NCBI RefSeq assembly: GCF_036924715.1
Contig: NZ_JAZHSB010000001.1
Span: forward strand, 1,169,001 to 1,233,000
Length of the DNA: 64,000 nt
DNA from: Bradyrhizobium sp. AZCC 1721
GTDB lineage: Bacteria; Pseudomonadota; Alphaproteobacteria; Rhizobiales; Xanthobacteraceae
Direction of reading: 5' to 3'
Part shown: piece after piece, positions 24,042 through 33,284 of the stretch
How positions within the stretch are numbered: position 1 is the stretch's first letter
Layout: every line of letters starts with the position of its first letter
Notes under the pieces: generated by a model
What the model saw: only the letters and a program-made list of their open reading frames with translations
Told to the model about the DNA's origin: nothing
Databases searched by the model: none
Translations under genes and position numbers: made by a program

Positions 24042-25538
24042 ATGGCAGTCACGCAGGCGATTCCGATCACGCGCCATCCTTACGCGGATGGTTCCTACAA
24101 GAGGATGCTGATCGACGGCCAGTGGGTCGACGCCGCCTCCGGCAAACAGTTCGAGACCCACAATCCGGCGACCGGCGAATTGCTCGCGACCGTCGCCGAA
24201 GGTGACGCGGAGGACATCAACCGCGCCGTGGCGGCGGCCCGCCGCGCCTTCGAGGGACCGTGGAGCAAGGTCAAGCCGTATGAGCGGCAGGGCCTGTTGC
24301 TGAAGCTCGCCGATCTCGTCGAGAAGAATTTCGAGGAGCTGTCGCAGCTCGATACCATGGACATGGGCGCGCCGATCAGCCGCACCCGCGGCAACAAGCT
24401 GCGCGTGCTCGGCATGCTCCGCTATTACGCCGGGCAGGCGACGGCGCTGCACGGCGAGACCATCGAGAACTCGTTGCCCGGCGATATCTTTTCTTACACG
24501 CTGAAGGAGCCGGTCGGGGTGGTCGGGGCGATCATCCCCTGGAACGGCCCGCTCGCTGCAACCGTCTGGAAGATCGGTCCTGCGATCGCAACCGGCTGCA
24601 CTGTGGTGTTGAAGCCCGCCGAGGAAGCGCCGCTGACCTCGCTGCGGCTCGCCGAACTCTGCATGGAAGCCGGCGTCCCGCCTGGCGTCGTCAACGTCGT
24701 GCCCGGCTATGGCGAGACCGCCGGCGCGGCGCTGGCGTCGCATCCCGATGTCGACAAGGTCGCCTTCACCGGCTCGCACGTCACGGGGCAGTCGATCATC
24801 CGCGCCTCCGCCGGCAACCTCAAGCGCGTGTCGCTCGAACTCGGCGGCAAGTCGCCCGACATCGTGTTCGCCGATGCCGATCTTGACGCGGCGGTGCCGG
24901 GCGCCGCGATGGCGGTGTTTGCCAATTCCGGGCAGATCTGCAGCGCGGGTACGCGGTTGTTCGTCGAAGAGAACGTCTATGACGAATTCGTCGGCCGCGT
25001 CGCCGAGTTCGGCAAGAAGCTGCAGGTCGGTAACGGCCTCGATCCGGGCACGCAGATCGGGCCGTTGGTCTCGCAGCAGCAGATGGACCGCGTCGCTGGT
25101 TACCTCGACATCGGCCAGAAGGAAGGCGCCAAAGCGGTGGCCGGCGGCGGCCGCCTGACCGAAGGCGCGCTCTCGAAGGGCTTCTTCGTGCAGCCGACCG
25201 TGTTCGCCAACGTGCAGGACAATATGCGGATCGCGCAGGAGGAAATCTTCGGCCCGGTGATCTCGGCGATCTCCTTCAAGGATACCGATGAACTGGTCAA
25301 GCGCGCCAATGCCACCACCTTCGGCTTGGGCAGCGGCGTCTGGACCACCAATGTCAGCAAGGCGCACCAGGTCGCGAAGGCGCTGCGCGCCGGCTCGGTC
25401 TGGGTGAACTGCTATCAGGCGATGGATCCGGCCGTGCCGTTCGGCGGCTACAAGATGAGCGGCTACGGCCGCGAGTCCGGCAAGCAGCACGTCGAGGAAT
25501 ATCTCAACGTCAAGGCAGTCTGGATCAAGACGGCCTGA
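24042..25538 (+). CDS. Aldehyde dehydrogenase (NAD-dependent family)
   Basis: A 498-residue aldehyde dehydrogenase. Cofactor-binding residues lie in IIPWNGPLAATVWKIGPAIA and FTGSHVTGQSIIRASA; the general base Glu is in SLELGGKSPDIV and the catalytic Cys in NSGQICSAGTRLF. The C-terminal PFGGYKMSGYGRESGKQ is typical of betaine-aldehyde/class 1-2 enzymes. The ATG at 24042 follows AAGGGAGTG; the longer frame from 23826 is poor. An OYE gene and a GFA gene follow on the same strand but with gaps. Substrate unknown. Confidence 0.92.
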   Translation: MAVTQAIPITRHPYADGSYKRMLIDGQWVDAASGKQFETHNPATGELLATVAEGDAEDINRAVAAARRAFEGPWSKVKPYERQGLLLKLADLVEKNFEELSQLDTMDMGAPISRTRGNKLRVLGMLRYYAGQATALHGETIENSLPGDIFSYTLKEPVGVVGAIIPWNGPLAATVWKIGPAIATGCTVVLKPAEEAPLTSLRLAELCMEAGVPPGVVNVVPGYGETAGAALASHPDVDKVAFTGSHVTGQSIIRASAGNLKRVSLELGGKSPDIVFADADLDAAVPGAAMAVFANSGQICSAGTRLFVEENVYDEFVGRVAEFGKKLQVGNGLDPGTQIGPLVSQQQMDRVAGYLDIGQKEGAKAVAGGGRLTEGALSKGFFVQPTVFANVQDNMRIAQEEIFGPVISAISFKDTDELVKRANATTFGLGSGVWTTNVSKAHQVAKALRAGSVWVNCYQAMDPAVPFGGYKMSGYGRESGKQHVEEYLNVKAVWIKTA

Positions 25539-25654
25539 GACGCTTCAGATCGGTGGATGCGATGGCGGCGGCTTCGGCCGCCGTTATCCTGAACCTGTTA
25601 CGAACAAGCTGAAGCGGTTACATAACCGTATCAACACGGAGTTCTGGAAGAGAC

Positions 25655-26779
25655 ATGAATTATCCATCGTTGTTTTCGCCGCTCAAGGTCGGCCCCTACA
25701 GGCTCAATCATCGTCTCGCGTTGGCGCCGTTGACGCGGATGCGGGCGGCGAAGCCGAGCCTCGCGCCGCGGCCACTGAATGCGGAATATTATGCGCAGCG
25801 CGCGACGCCGGGCGGATTGCTCATCGCCGAAGCCTCGCCCGTGATGGCGACGGGCTTCGGCAGCCCCGGCGTTCCCGGAATCTATACGGAAGCGCAGATC
25901 GAAGGCTGGCGCGAGGTGGTCGATGCCGTTCACGCCAAGGGCGGAATCATCTTCCTGCAGCTCTGGCATGTCGGGCGCGTCTCGCATTCCTCCTTCCAGC
26001 CGGGCGGCGTGTTGCCGGTCGCGCCATCGGCGGTGCCGATCGCCGACCTGAAGACGGGCACGGCAGACGGCAAGGCAGTGCCCTACGAGACGCCGCGCGC
26101 GCTTGAGACGTCGGAAATTCCTGGCGTGATCGACGCCTATCGTCAGGCCGCGAAGAACGCGCTTGCCGCCGGCTTCGACGGCGTCGAGGTGCACGGCGCC
26201 AACGGCTATCTGATCGAGCAGTTCCTGCAGTCGCACACCAACCTGCGCACCGATCAGTATGGCGGCTCGATTTCGAACCGCGTGCGCTTCCTGATGGAGG
26301 TGACCAGGGCCGTGGTCGAAGTGTGGGGGGCCGACCGCGTCGGCGTGCGGCTGTCGCCCTATGGTGTCGCCAACGGCAGCGGCGAGCCGGACCCGATGCC
26401 GCTCTACACATATGCCGTCGAACAGCTCAATCAGCTTGGCCTTGCCTACCTGCATTTCATCGAGCCGCGCTCCTCCGGCGCCGGCCGCGCCGAGGTCAAC
26501 CACCAGAACGTGCCGTCGGCGATGGTGCTGTTCCGCCCGATCTGGAAGGGCGTGCTGATCGCGGCCGGCGGCTTCACCGGCGAGACCGCCGATGCGGCGA
26601 TCAGGGATGGCCATGCCGACGCGGTCGCTTTCGGCCGCATCTTCATTTCGAATCCGGACCTGCCGCGCAGGCTGCAGCGCGGCTTCCCGCTGACGCCTTA
26701 TAACCGCGCGACGTTCTACGGCGGCGATGTGACAGGCTATACGGATTATCCGGAGCACAACGAGCTGGAGCAGGCGTGA
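25655..26779 (+). CDS. Old Yellow Enzyme family alkene reductase
   Basis: A 374-residue FMN-dependent ene-reductase (NemA/OYE type). Features include FSPLKVGPYRLNHRLALAPLTRMRA at the N-terminus, LWHVGRVSH, the catalytic-pocket HGANGYLIEQFLQSHTNLRTDQYGGS, and the C-terminal FGRIFISNPDLPRRLQRG. The enzyme reduces activated C=C bonds or nitro groups. The ATG follows GGAGTTCTGGAAGAGAC. It stands 116 bases after the aldehyde dehydrogenase, and the dispersed palindrome at 26788 begins 8 bases past its stop. Confidence 0.9.
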   Translation: MNYPSLFSPLKVGPYRLNHRLALAPLTRMRAAKPSLAPRPLNAEYYAQRATPGGLLIAEASPVMATGFGSPGVPGIYTEAQIEGWREVVDAVHAKGGIIFLQLWHVGRVSHSSFQPGGVLPVAPSAVPIADLKTGTADGKAVPYETPRALETSEIPGVIDAYRQAAKNALAAGFDGVEVHGANGYLIEQFLQSHTNLRTDQYGGSISNRVRFLMEVTRAVVEVWGADRVGVRLSPYGVANGSGEPDPMPLYTYAVEQLNQLGLAYLHFIEPRSSGAGRAEVNHQNVPSAMVLFRPIWKGVLIAAGGFTGETADAAIRDGHADAVAFGRIFISNPDLPRRLQRGFPLTPYNRATFYGGDVTGYTDYPEHNELEQA

Positions 26780-26787
26780 GTCACAGG

Positions 26788-26907
26788 CGTCATTGCGAGC
26801 GAAGCGAAGCAATCCATGCCTCAACGAGCGGATAGATGGATTGCTTCGTCGCGGAGCCTGTCATCCGGCGGCGCTTCGCGCCGACCGGGTGGCTCCTCGC
26901 AATGACG
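26788..26907. repeat. CGTCATTGCGAG palindrome carrying a nested mini-palindrome
   Basis: Left arm CGTCATTGCGAG at 26788-26799 and right end TCGCAATGACG at 26897-26907, with AAGCAATCCA and TGGATTGCTT as inner arms. The right arm is split by a 44-base insert at 26853-26896 that begins GGAGCC and ends GGCTCC. Related inserts lie at 48443 and 61431. Confidence 0.82.
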
Positions 26908-26924
26908 AGAAGAGGCAGCACAGA

Positions 26925-27437
26925 ATGTTTCCAGAAGAGGAATTAGAGAAAAGGAAAACCAAGGCGGTATCCCTCGGCAAACCCGCCGCGGGCCAATGCC
27001 TGTGCGGCAAGGTCGCCTTCGAGATCGACGTGCCGGCGCGCTGGGCCTGGCACGATCATTCGCCGGCCAGTCGCCGCGCCCATGGCGCGGCCTACGCGAC
27101 CTATGTCGGAAGCTGGCGCAAGCGCTTTCGCATCACCAAGGGCAAGGCCAGTCTCACACGATACGAAGACGAGGCCACCAAGACGGTACGCAGTTTTTGC
27201 TCCAATTGCGGCACGCATGTTGTCTATGAGCGTCCGCGCTCGCCGCACATGGTCAACATCCCCCGCGCGCTGTTCTCCGGCCGCACCGGCCGCCAGCCGC
27301 TCTATCACATCGCGATCGAGGAATTGCAGGAGTGGGCCTATACCGGTGAACCGCTGGTGCCGCTGAAGGGATATCCCGGCGTGGTCTGGCAGCGCTCGAA
27401 GAAGAAGAAGCGCGCGGACCGTGAAGGGATGGTCTAG
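26925..27437 (+). CDS. GFA family protein (glutathione-dependent formaldehyde-activating type)
   Basis: A 170-residue zinc-dependent fold. It has the CLCGKVAFEIDV motif at its start, a HDHSPASRRAHGAAYATYV segment in place of the usual second Cys pair, and SFCSNCGTHVVYE. GFA-family proteins include glutathione-dependent S-hydroxymethyl activating enzymes but most members have no defined substrate; the annotation does not imply formaldehyde metabolism. I chose the ATG at 26925; the longer frame begins inside the palindrome. A Lys/Arg-rich tail closes it. Confidence 0.78.
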   Translation: MFPEEELEKRKTKAVSLGKPAAGQCLCGKVAFEIDVPARWAWHDHSPASRRAHGAAYATYVGSWRKRFRITKGKASLTRYEDEATKTVRSFCSNCGTHVVYERPRSPHMVNIPRALFSGRTGRQPLYHIAIEELQEWAYTGEPLVPLKGYPGVVWQRSKKKKRADREGMV

Positions 27438-27576
27438 AGCGTGGACCCACTACGCGCAGCCAGCCATAGCGGATTGGATGCGAGCTGGACGAAGGCGATA
27501 AGGGGCTTGAATCACGGCAAGACAGTCCGGCTCAATGTGGCCCGCCAAGGAGCGGGTCGGAAGCTATGCACCCGAA

Positions 27577-27629
27577 AGCGGACCTATTATGCTCACCCTG
27601 AGCTTTGTCGTCCTTGACCCAAATCGGAC
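27577..27629. repeat. Decayed dispersed repeat, copy 1
   Basis: The segment shares AGCGGAC, GCTCAC, GTGAG-like and TTGACCCAAATCGGAC blocks, in order, with 29230-29282. It lies between the GFA gene and the convergent RidA gene. Confidence 0.55.
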
Positions 27630-27630
27630 T

Positions 27631-28029
27631 TCAGCTGTTACCGAGATAGGCGACGGTTTCGATCTCCACCAAGACTTCCGGTTTCGCAAGAGACCGCACT
27701 TCTACAAGCGTGGAGGCAGGAAAGTCTCCGGTGAAGAACTCGCGGCGCGCTCGCCAGACCTCGGTGTTTTTCTTGATATCGACGACATAGATCGTCATCT
27801 TTACCAGGTTGTCCATCGTTCCCCCGGCCGCATTGATGATGCGATCAATGCGTGAAAATATTTGCTTGGTTTGTTCGTACTCATCTTTTCCAACTATCTC
27901 AGTGCCGCCTTCGAAGGGACGTGCTACTTGGCCGGAGATGAACAGCATGTCGCCGGCGCGTATAGCGTTTGACCACAGACCGGGGCCGACCTCAGCCACA
28001 TCGGGGACGGAGAGCTTTGTCCTAGGCAT
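27631..28029 (-). CDS. RidA/YjgF family enamine/imine deaminase-like protein
   Basis: A 132-residue RidA-fold protein. SNAIRAGDMLFISGQVARPFEGG and the C-terminal TLVEVRSLAKPEVLVEIETVAYL, with its conserved Arg and Glu, match the family, in which Rid proteins hydrolyse reactive 2-aminoacrylate and related imines. Here the Rid subfamily is uncertain. The ATG follows GGGAGAATGC. The 404-base gap after it (28030-28433) contains repeat debris and no gene I can support. Confidence 0.85.
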   Translation of the reverse strand: MPRTKLSVPDVAEVGPGLWSNAIRAGDMLFISGQVARPFEGGTEIVGKDEYEQTKQIFSRIDRIINAAGGTMDNLVKMTIYVVDIKKNTEVWRARREFFTGDFPASTLVEVRSLAKPEVLVEIETVAYLGNS

Positions 28030-28318
28030 TGCATTCTCCCTATGAAATTATCTCTGATGCGTTTCGCTATTGGTCTATCACAAATATAGGCGAGCGCGTC
28101 GCGGAATTGCCTCGGATGACAGAAGATGTACGACGCACACCCTGCGCGACTTGTCGTTCGGCTGGATCATAAGGTAGAGCCTTGACTGCGACGCGGCCGG
28201 AGTCCGCTTGTGGCCCGTATGCGACGACTCGGACCTGTGACGTAGCGTCTGTTGCTAGGAGTGGACCGGCCATGGTTCAGACGCGGGCCAACCGACGCAA
28301 CTGACCCAAAACCGGCAG

Positions 28319-28343
28319 TTTCGGTGACGTCGCCTTTTGGCCC
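28319..28343. repeat. 25-bp direct repeat flanking the phosphodiesterase gene, copy 1
   Basis: This 25-base stretch beginning TTTCGGTGACGTCGCC and ending GGCCC recurs at 29157-29181 with one mismatch. Both copies are in the same orientation and bracket the gene at 28434-29081. Confidence 0.75.
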
Positions 28344-28433
28344 TACGCTGATCAGGGTCAACGTCGTGGCCGCGGATTGACATTTCTCTCGACGGGGAGA
28401 TTGCATGGCGCGCGCAGCTTTACGGACCTCGTC

Positions 28434-29081
28434 ATGAAACTTATTGCGCATCGTGGATGGTCCGCGGGTCGGGGTGAAAACTCGCTCGCCGCGTTCGCAC
28501 GTGCCGCCCGTGACGGCAGAATATCTGGTGTCGAATTCGACGTCTGCCTTGCAGCGGATTCCGACACATTGGTGGTGTCACACGAGCCGCCGCGTCATGT
28601 CGAGAATGCGCTTACCCTCGATGCGGCACTGTCGCTTCTTTCGCCGACTGACCTTGAACTGTTTGTGGAGGTGAAGGAGACGGAACTTGTCTCTAGAGTC
28701 ATCGAGAGGCTGGTTGCCAGCAACGTGGCCCGTCGCTCGGTCGTATTTGCCTTTGCCGCCGTCGCAAGATCCTTTCCGTGGGAGGGTGCGCGACCAGTGC
28801 GCCTGGGCATCATCGTCATGTACCCGTGGAACCTGAATCGTGCGGTGCGCAGGTATGCGCCGGATGTCCTCCTGCTCGGCTGGGACGCGCGCGCTTGGAC
28901 GCGAGTCGCTTTTCGCGCCTGGTGGTCCGTTTTCTCGCTTGAGCAGCTTGCGCGACGCCACCACGTGCCGGTTGTGGTAGGAGTCGTGCAACGCATGAAC
29001 GACCTTCATTGGCTCTCGCGGCAGCACCTCTACGGGGCGGTTGCCGACGTCGACCGCACTCTCGACCAGCGCCAGACCTGA
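28434..29081 (+). CDS. Glycerophosphodiester phosphodiesterase family protein
   Basis: A 215-residue GDPD-fold protein. The active-site motif is clear: LIAHRGWSAGRGENSLAAFARAARDG at the start, then GVEFDVCLAADSDTLVVSHE with catalytic Glu/Asp and His, and ELFVEVKE further on. The family hydrolyses glycerophosphodiesters to glycerol-3-phosphate and alcohol. The ATG at 28434 begins exactly at the first strand; the longer frame from 28377 is unlikely. It is short compared with typical 240-300-residue members, and it lacks a signal peptide. It lies in a repeat-flanked accessory stretch. Confidence 0.82.
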   Translation: MKLIAHRGWSAGRGENSLAAFARAARDGRISGVEFDVCLAADSDTLVVSHEPPRHVENALTLDAALSLLSPTDLELFVEVKETELVSRVIERLVASNVARRSVVFAFAAVARSFPWEGARPVRLGIIVMYPWNLNRAVRRYAPDVLLLGWDARAWTRVAFRAWWSVFSLEQLARRHHVPVVVGVVQRMNDLHWLSRQHLYGAVADVDRTLDQRQT

Positions 29082-29156
29082 TTAGGCCGCGCAAACCCGT
29101 TCGTCGCCCGTGAAGTATTCGAAAGCAGCAGATCGGCCTGATCTGGTGGGGAACTG

Positions 29157-29181
29157 TTTCGGTGACGTCGCCTTCTGGCCC
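29157..29181. repeat. 25-bp direct repeat, copy 2
   Basis: Second copy of the repeat at 28319-28343, 838 bases away, with one T/C difference. Confidence 0.75.
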
Positions 29182-29229
29182 GTAGGTGAAGTGGCGGCAC
29201 GTTGCATCGAGGTCCGCTCATGGACGTGT

Positions 29230-29282
29230 AGCGGACTAGGTTTGCTCACGGTGAGTTATTCGCATTTTGACCCAACTCGGAC
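29230..29282. repeat. Decayed dispersed repeat, copy 2
   Basis: Carries the same ordered blocks as 27577-27629, ending TTTGACCCAACTCGGAC. It lies in the 365-base space between the phosphodiesterase and cyclase genes, which otherwise holds no gene I can support. Confidence 0.55.
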
Positions 29283-29446
29283 CCCCCTGTTGACGCACGC
29301 GCTTTGCCGCCGTGCCAGGGCCGGCCCGGCGAGATGCCCACTTGAGGCGATCGGGCCTCGTACGATACCGCTCACAGGTCCGCAACTAAGTGCTAAGCTC
29401 CTCCTTGTCCCAGCGGCGTGGTTGGTCTGGCCGTTCGGAGGGCGCT

Positions 29447-31189
29447 GTGACCGAGCAGCAGGTTCATAGGCGATTAGCGGCAATCTTGGCTGCCGACGTG
29501 GTCGGCTACTCCGCGTTGATGCAGCGCGCTGAGGTAGCTACCTACGCGGAGTTCGAACGGCTCAAGCGAGAATTGATCGAGCCTGGTCTCTCCCGCCACG
29601 AAGGGCGACTAATCAAGACAACGGGTGACGGCGCGTTGGCCGAGTTCGCAAGTCCATCGGCTGCGGTGCGATGCGCGGTGGACATACAGGAAAGCATCGC
29701 ATCAGGCCGAAGCCCCCTTAACCTTCGTATTGGGGTCAATCTCGGGGAGGTTATCGTTGGAGCTGACGGCGATCTTTTTGGCGACGGGATCAACATTGCG
29801 GTCCGGCTGGAGGGGACCGCCGATCCGGGCGGCATCCTGATTTCCGAGAAGGTGTACAGCGAGGTCGAGGGCAAGCTGGATGTTGGCTTCGAGGACCGGG
29901 GCGAACAGCGGCTCAAGAACATCTCCAGGCCGGTCCGCGCTTACGCCGTTCGCGCGGGAACGCGCAGCATGCTGATTGATAGGCTAAGTGCGGCCCCGCC
30001 ACTCCCGGACAAGCCTTCCATCGTCGTGTTGCCGTTTGACAATATGAGCGGCGATCCCGAGCAGGAATACTTCGCGGACGGAATGGTTGAGGAGATCACC
30101 ACCGCGCTTTCGCGGTTCAAATGGCTGTTTGTGATCGCCCGAAATTCGAGCTTTACGTTCAAAAACAAAGCCGTCGATGTGAAGGAGGTCGGACGCAGGC
30201 TTGGCGTGCGCTATGTCCTTGAGGGGTCTGTGCGCAAGGCATCGGGGAAAGTCCGCATCACCGGGCAATTGATTGATGCGATTACTGGCGCACACATTTG
30301 GGCGGACAGGTTCGAGCGTGACCTGACGGATATTTTCGTTCTCCAGGACGAAGTCACCGTTGCCGTCGTCTCGGCCATTCAGCCAAGATTGCTTCGAACA
30401 GAAATCGATTTGGCGGCGCGGCGGCGACCGGAGGACCTCACCGCTTATGATTTTTATCTCCGGGCTTTGCCGCAGTATTACCTATCGACCCGCGAAGGGC
30501 TGGCAGAGGCGCTCAGGCTGGCGCATCGCGCTCTGGAGCTGGACCCTCGGTTCGGCTTTGCCGCGGCTCTGGCCGCGAACTGTTATACGCTTAAGGTCCT
30601 TTTGGGCTATGACGACCCTCAATTCAACCGCAAGGAAGCAGTTCGACTGCTTCGCCTGGCATTGAGCATCGACGATAGTGATCCGGAAACGTTAGCGTAC
30701 GCTGCCATAATCTCCGCGTTCATGGTCGACGATATTGAAAGTGGAATCGAAATGGCTGATCGCGCGGTCGCGCTCAACCCAAATTCATATACGGCATGGC
30801 GCGGCAGAGGCTGGGTCTATCGAAATGCGGGGCTGCCGGAGGAAGCGGTCCGGAGCTTCGAACGCGCCGTGCGCATGAGCCCGGTAGACCCGACGCTACA
30901 CCGGTCGTTTACCGGGATGGGGATGGCCTTTATTGAGCTTCGTCGCTTTGACGAGGCCATCGCCGCGGGGAAGAAAGCCCTTCGTCAGAACCCCTCCCAT
31001 CCGACAGCGTACCGCTGTCTCGCGTCCGCTTTCGCCCACCTCGGACGCGACGCCGAGGCGCGTGAGGCGGCGGCGCGTGTGCTTGAGACCGATCCCGGTT
31101 CTACGATATCTGCGTTCATCGCCCGGGGCGGACAATCAAACGCGACGCTGTTGATTGAGGGGCTTCGGAAAGCGGGGTTGCCCGAGTAG
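29447..31189 (+). CDS. Class III cyclase with TPR repeats (paralogue)
   Basis: A 580-residue paralogue of the protein at 6461-8224 with the same order: cyclase domain (AADVVGYSALM, LIKTTGDGALAEF, FGDGINIAVRLE), TolB-N-like domain (IVVLPFDNMSGDPEQEYFADGMVEEI), and TPRs (ALELDPRFGFAAALAA, AVALNPNSYTAWRGRGWVYRNAG, ALRQNPSHPTAYRC). The Asp, Lys, Asn and Arg positions expected for catalysis are visible. The start is GTG at 29447 after GGAGGGCGCT; an upstream TTG or ATG start at 29390 is less likely. Codon use looks slightly less GC-rich than the first copy. Both end in a similar GLLKAGLP / GLRKAGLP tail. Confidence 0.87.
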   Translation: MTEQQVHRRLAAILAADVVGYSALMQRAEVATYAEFERLKRELIEPGLSRHEGRLIKTTGDGALAEFASPSAAVRCAVDIQESIASGRSPLNLRIGVNLGEVIVGADGDLFGDGINIAVRLEGTADPGGILISEKVYSEVEGKLDVGFEDRGEQRLKNISRPVRAYAVRAGTRSMLIDRLSAAPPLPDKPSIVVLPFDNMSGDPEQEYFADGMVEEITTALSRFKWLFVIARNSSFTFKNKAVDVKEVGRRLGVRYVLEGSVRKASGKVRITGQLIDAITGAHIWADRFERDLTDIFVLQDEVTVAVVSAIQPRLLRTEIDLAARRRPEDLTAYDFYLRALPQYYLSTREGLAEALRLAHRALELDPRFGFAAALAANCYTLKVLLGYDDPQFNRKEAVRLLRLALSIDDSDPETLAYAAIISAFMVDDIESGIEMADRAVALNPNSYTAWRGRGWVYRNAGLPEEAVRSFERAVRMSPVDPTLHRSFTGMGMAFIELRRFDEAIAAGKKALRQNPSHPTAYRCLASAFAHLGRDAEAREAAARVLETDPGSTISAFIARGGQSNATLLIEGLRKAGLPE

Positions 31190-31204
31190 CCCTCCATCCC
31201 CTGA

Positions 31205-31500
31205 GGTGATCAAGGCGCACTCTGCTGCGGCGCATGAGTCCGGTGATGGCCCTTCCGCGACATCGGGCTATGTCCGCTATTCCGCCGCTGTCGAGGGTTG
31301 AGCGGACATCGGTCAGTCGCTTAATGAGTACACGGCCTGGAGCGGGATGAGGCCGTGACGACGGACCATCTCGTGCCTCGGACGCAAGCTGCCTGAGTGC
31401 TGCGAGCCGGGTCCCATTCTACTTTGCATGGGGTTGTTTTCGCGTTTTTGTCCGGGTCCCGCGGTGTACCGCTGCCGCGCTGCACGGCGTCGGGGACACG
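31205..31500. repeat. Intergenic repeat debris upstream of the ThDP enzyme
   Basis: The stretch contains a dispersed-repeat remnant (ATGTCCGCTATTCC, GAGCGGACATCGG) near 31265-31310 and a GC-rich palindromic fragment at about 31450-31500 (CCGCTGCCGCGCTGCACGGCGTC) related to 39908-40053. No gene is supported in 31190-31609. Confidence 0.55.
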
Positions 31501-31609
31501 GAAAATGCCTGTGCAGAGCAGCCATGACCGCGATCCATTGCTTACGCGCGCCAAGTTTGGTCATCTGCCTCCGCCCCGCATATCAACGAAGCGGCGGGCG
31601 GGAGGAAAA

Positions 31610-33274
31610 ATGAAGAACAAGATCACCGGCCGTTCGGCATTCCTGGCGCTGCTGAAGGACGAGGGCGTTACGCATCTGTTCGGCAATCCCGGCACCACCG
31701 AACTGCCGATCATGCACGCGCTGAAGGACCATCCCGACCTCACCTATGTGATGGCGATGCAGGAAAGCCTGGTCGTCGCCATGGCCGACGGCTTCAGCCG
31801 CGCCTCCGGCAGGCTCGTCGCCTGCAACGTCCATGTCGCGCCCGGCCTTGGCAACGCGATGGGCTCGCTCTACAACGCCAGCTTCACCGGCACGCCGCTG
31901 ATCTTGACGGCCGGCCAGCAGGAGCAGGGCCACGGCCTGACCGAACCGGTGCTTTATGGTCCGCTGGTGCAGATGGCTGCGCCCTTGGTCAAATGGGCGG
32001 TAGAGGTGACGCGGCTGGAGGACCTGCCGCGGATCGTCCGCCGCGCCGCCAAGATCGCGACCACGCCACCGACGGGGCCGGTGTTCATCTCGCTGCCGGG
32101 CGACATCCTCAATTCCGAGGCCGGCATTGAGCTTGGCCGCTCGACCCGCGTCGATACGCGCGTCAAACCATCGGAGGAATCGCTGCAGGCGCTCACCGCG
32201 CGGATTCTCAAGGCAGAGCGGCCGGTGATCATTGTCGGCGACGAGATCGTGAAAAGCGATGCGTTGCAGGAGGCCGCTCAACTCGCGGAAACGCTGGGTT
32301 GCCCAGCCTACCAGTCGTCGACGCCCTATGGCGCCCATTTCCTCTCGGAAAGCCCGTGCTTCATGGGTGCGCTGGCGCGCATCCAGAAGATCGCCCGTGA
32401 CGCACTGTCGCCGTACGATCTCATCATCGCGCTCGGCGGCGATCCCTTGCGGATGTCGGTCTACAGCGAAGTCGATCCGTTGCCGGACGGATTGTCGATC
32501 GTGCAGATCGGCCTGGTCGACCACGACCTCGCCAGGAACTATGGGGCGGATATCGCGCTCAAGGCCGATGTGCGGGAAACCTTGCGCGCCCTGGTGCCGG
32601 CTCTAAAGGCCGCCGGCGGCAGTACGCTCCAGGCGCGCGCGAGCCAAGGATTGGACGCGCTCGCCGCGAAGAATTGGACGGCGCGGCGCAAGCCGCTGGT
32701 CGAACAGATTGCGAGTCACGCCGAGACTTCGCCAATCGATCCGGACTGGCTGACGCTGCAGGTGGTCGAGGCGATGCCCGACAACGCCATCCTGGTCGAC
32801 GAAGGATTGACGTCGTCGCGGCAGATCATCGCGCTGCGTCCGCACCGCGACCGCTACGGCTATCACGCGCTGGCCTCAGGCGGCATCGGCTGGGGACTGC
32901 CGGCGTCTGTCGGCGTCAGCCTCGCCAATCCGCAGCGGCCAGTGGTTTGTTATTCCGGCGACGGCAGCTCGATGTACTCGATCCAGTCGCTGTGGACGGC
33001 CGCAAACCACAAGCTGCCGTTGACATTCGTCATCGTCAACAATGGCGGCTACCGCATCATCAAGCAGCGGCTGCTCGCCTTCCACGGCGACGATCATTAC
33101 GTCGGCATGGATTTTGTGGATCCCCCGGTGGATTTTGCGGGCGTGGCGAAATCGCTCGGACTGGAAGCGACGAAGGTCACCGATCCTTCTCAATTGAAGT
33201 CCGTATTGTCGTCGGCCTTCAGCCGGCCGGGGGCAAAACTGATCGAGGTCGTGGTGAGCAATTCGGTGAATTAG
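31610..33274 (+). CDS. Thiamine diphosphate-dependent decarboxylase/synthase (benzoylformate decarboxylase or acetolactate synthase-like)
   Basis: A 554-residue ThDP enzyme. It has the three usual domains: N-terminal Pyr domain (HLFGNPGTTELPIMHAL with the catalytic-type Glu in AMQESLVVAMADGFSRAS), a central domain, and a C-terminal PP domain with SGGIGWGLPASVGVSLA and YSGDGSSMYSIQSLWTAANHKLP. The GNPGTTELP opening is typical of benzoylformate decarboxylases. The start is the ATG at 31610, after GGAGGAAAA. No neighbour suggests a pathway. Acetolactate synthase-like activity cannot be excluded. Confidence 0.85.
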   Translation: MKNKITGRSAFLALLKDEGVTHLFGNPGTTELPIMHALKDHPDLTYVMAMQESLVVAMADGFSRASGRLVACNVHVAPGLGNAMGSLYNASFTGTPLILTAGQQEQGHGLTEPVLYGPLVQMAAPLVKWAVEVTRLEDLPRIVRRAAKIATTPPTGPVFISLPGDILNSEAGIELGRSTRVDTRVKPSEESLQALTARILKAERPVIIVGDEIVKSDALQEAAQLAETLGCPAYQSSTPYGAHFLSESPCFMGALARIQKIARDALSPYDLIIALGGDPLRMSVYSEVDPLPDGLSIVQIGLVDHDLARNYGADIALKADVRETLRALVPALKAAGGSTLQARASQGLDALAAKNWTARRKPLVEQIASHAETSPIDPDWLTLQVVEAMPDNAILVDEGLTSSRQIIALRPHRDRYGYHALASGGIGWGLPASVGVSLANPQRPVVCYSGDGSSMYSIQSLWTAANHKLPLTFVIVNNGGYRIIKQRLLAFHGDDHYVGMDFVDPPVDFAGVAKSLGLEATKVTDPSQLKSVLSSAFSRPGAKLIEVVVSNSVN

Positions 33275-33284
33275 TCGAAATCGG

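Noticed and set aside
26793..26924. N-terminal extension of the GFA protein
   Set aside because: The extension would translate the dispersed palindrome, and the ATG at 26925 is closer to the first conserved motif.
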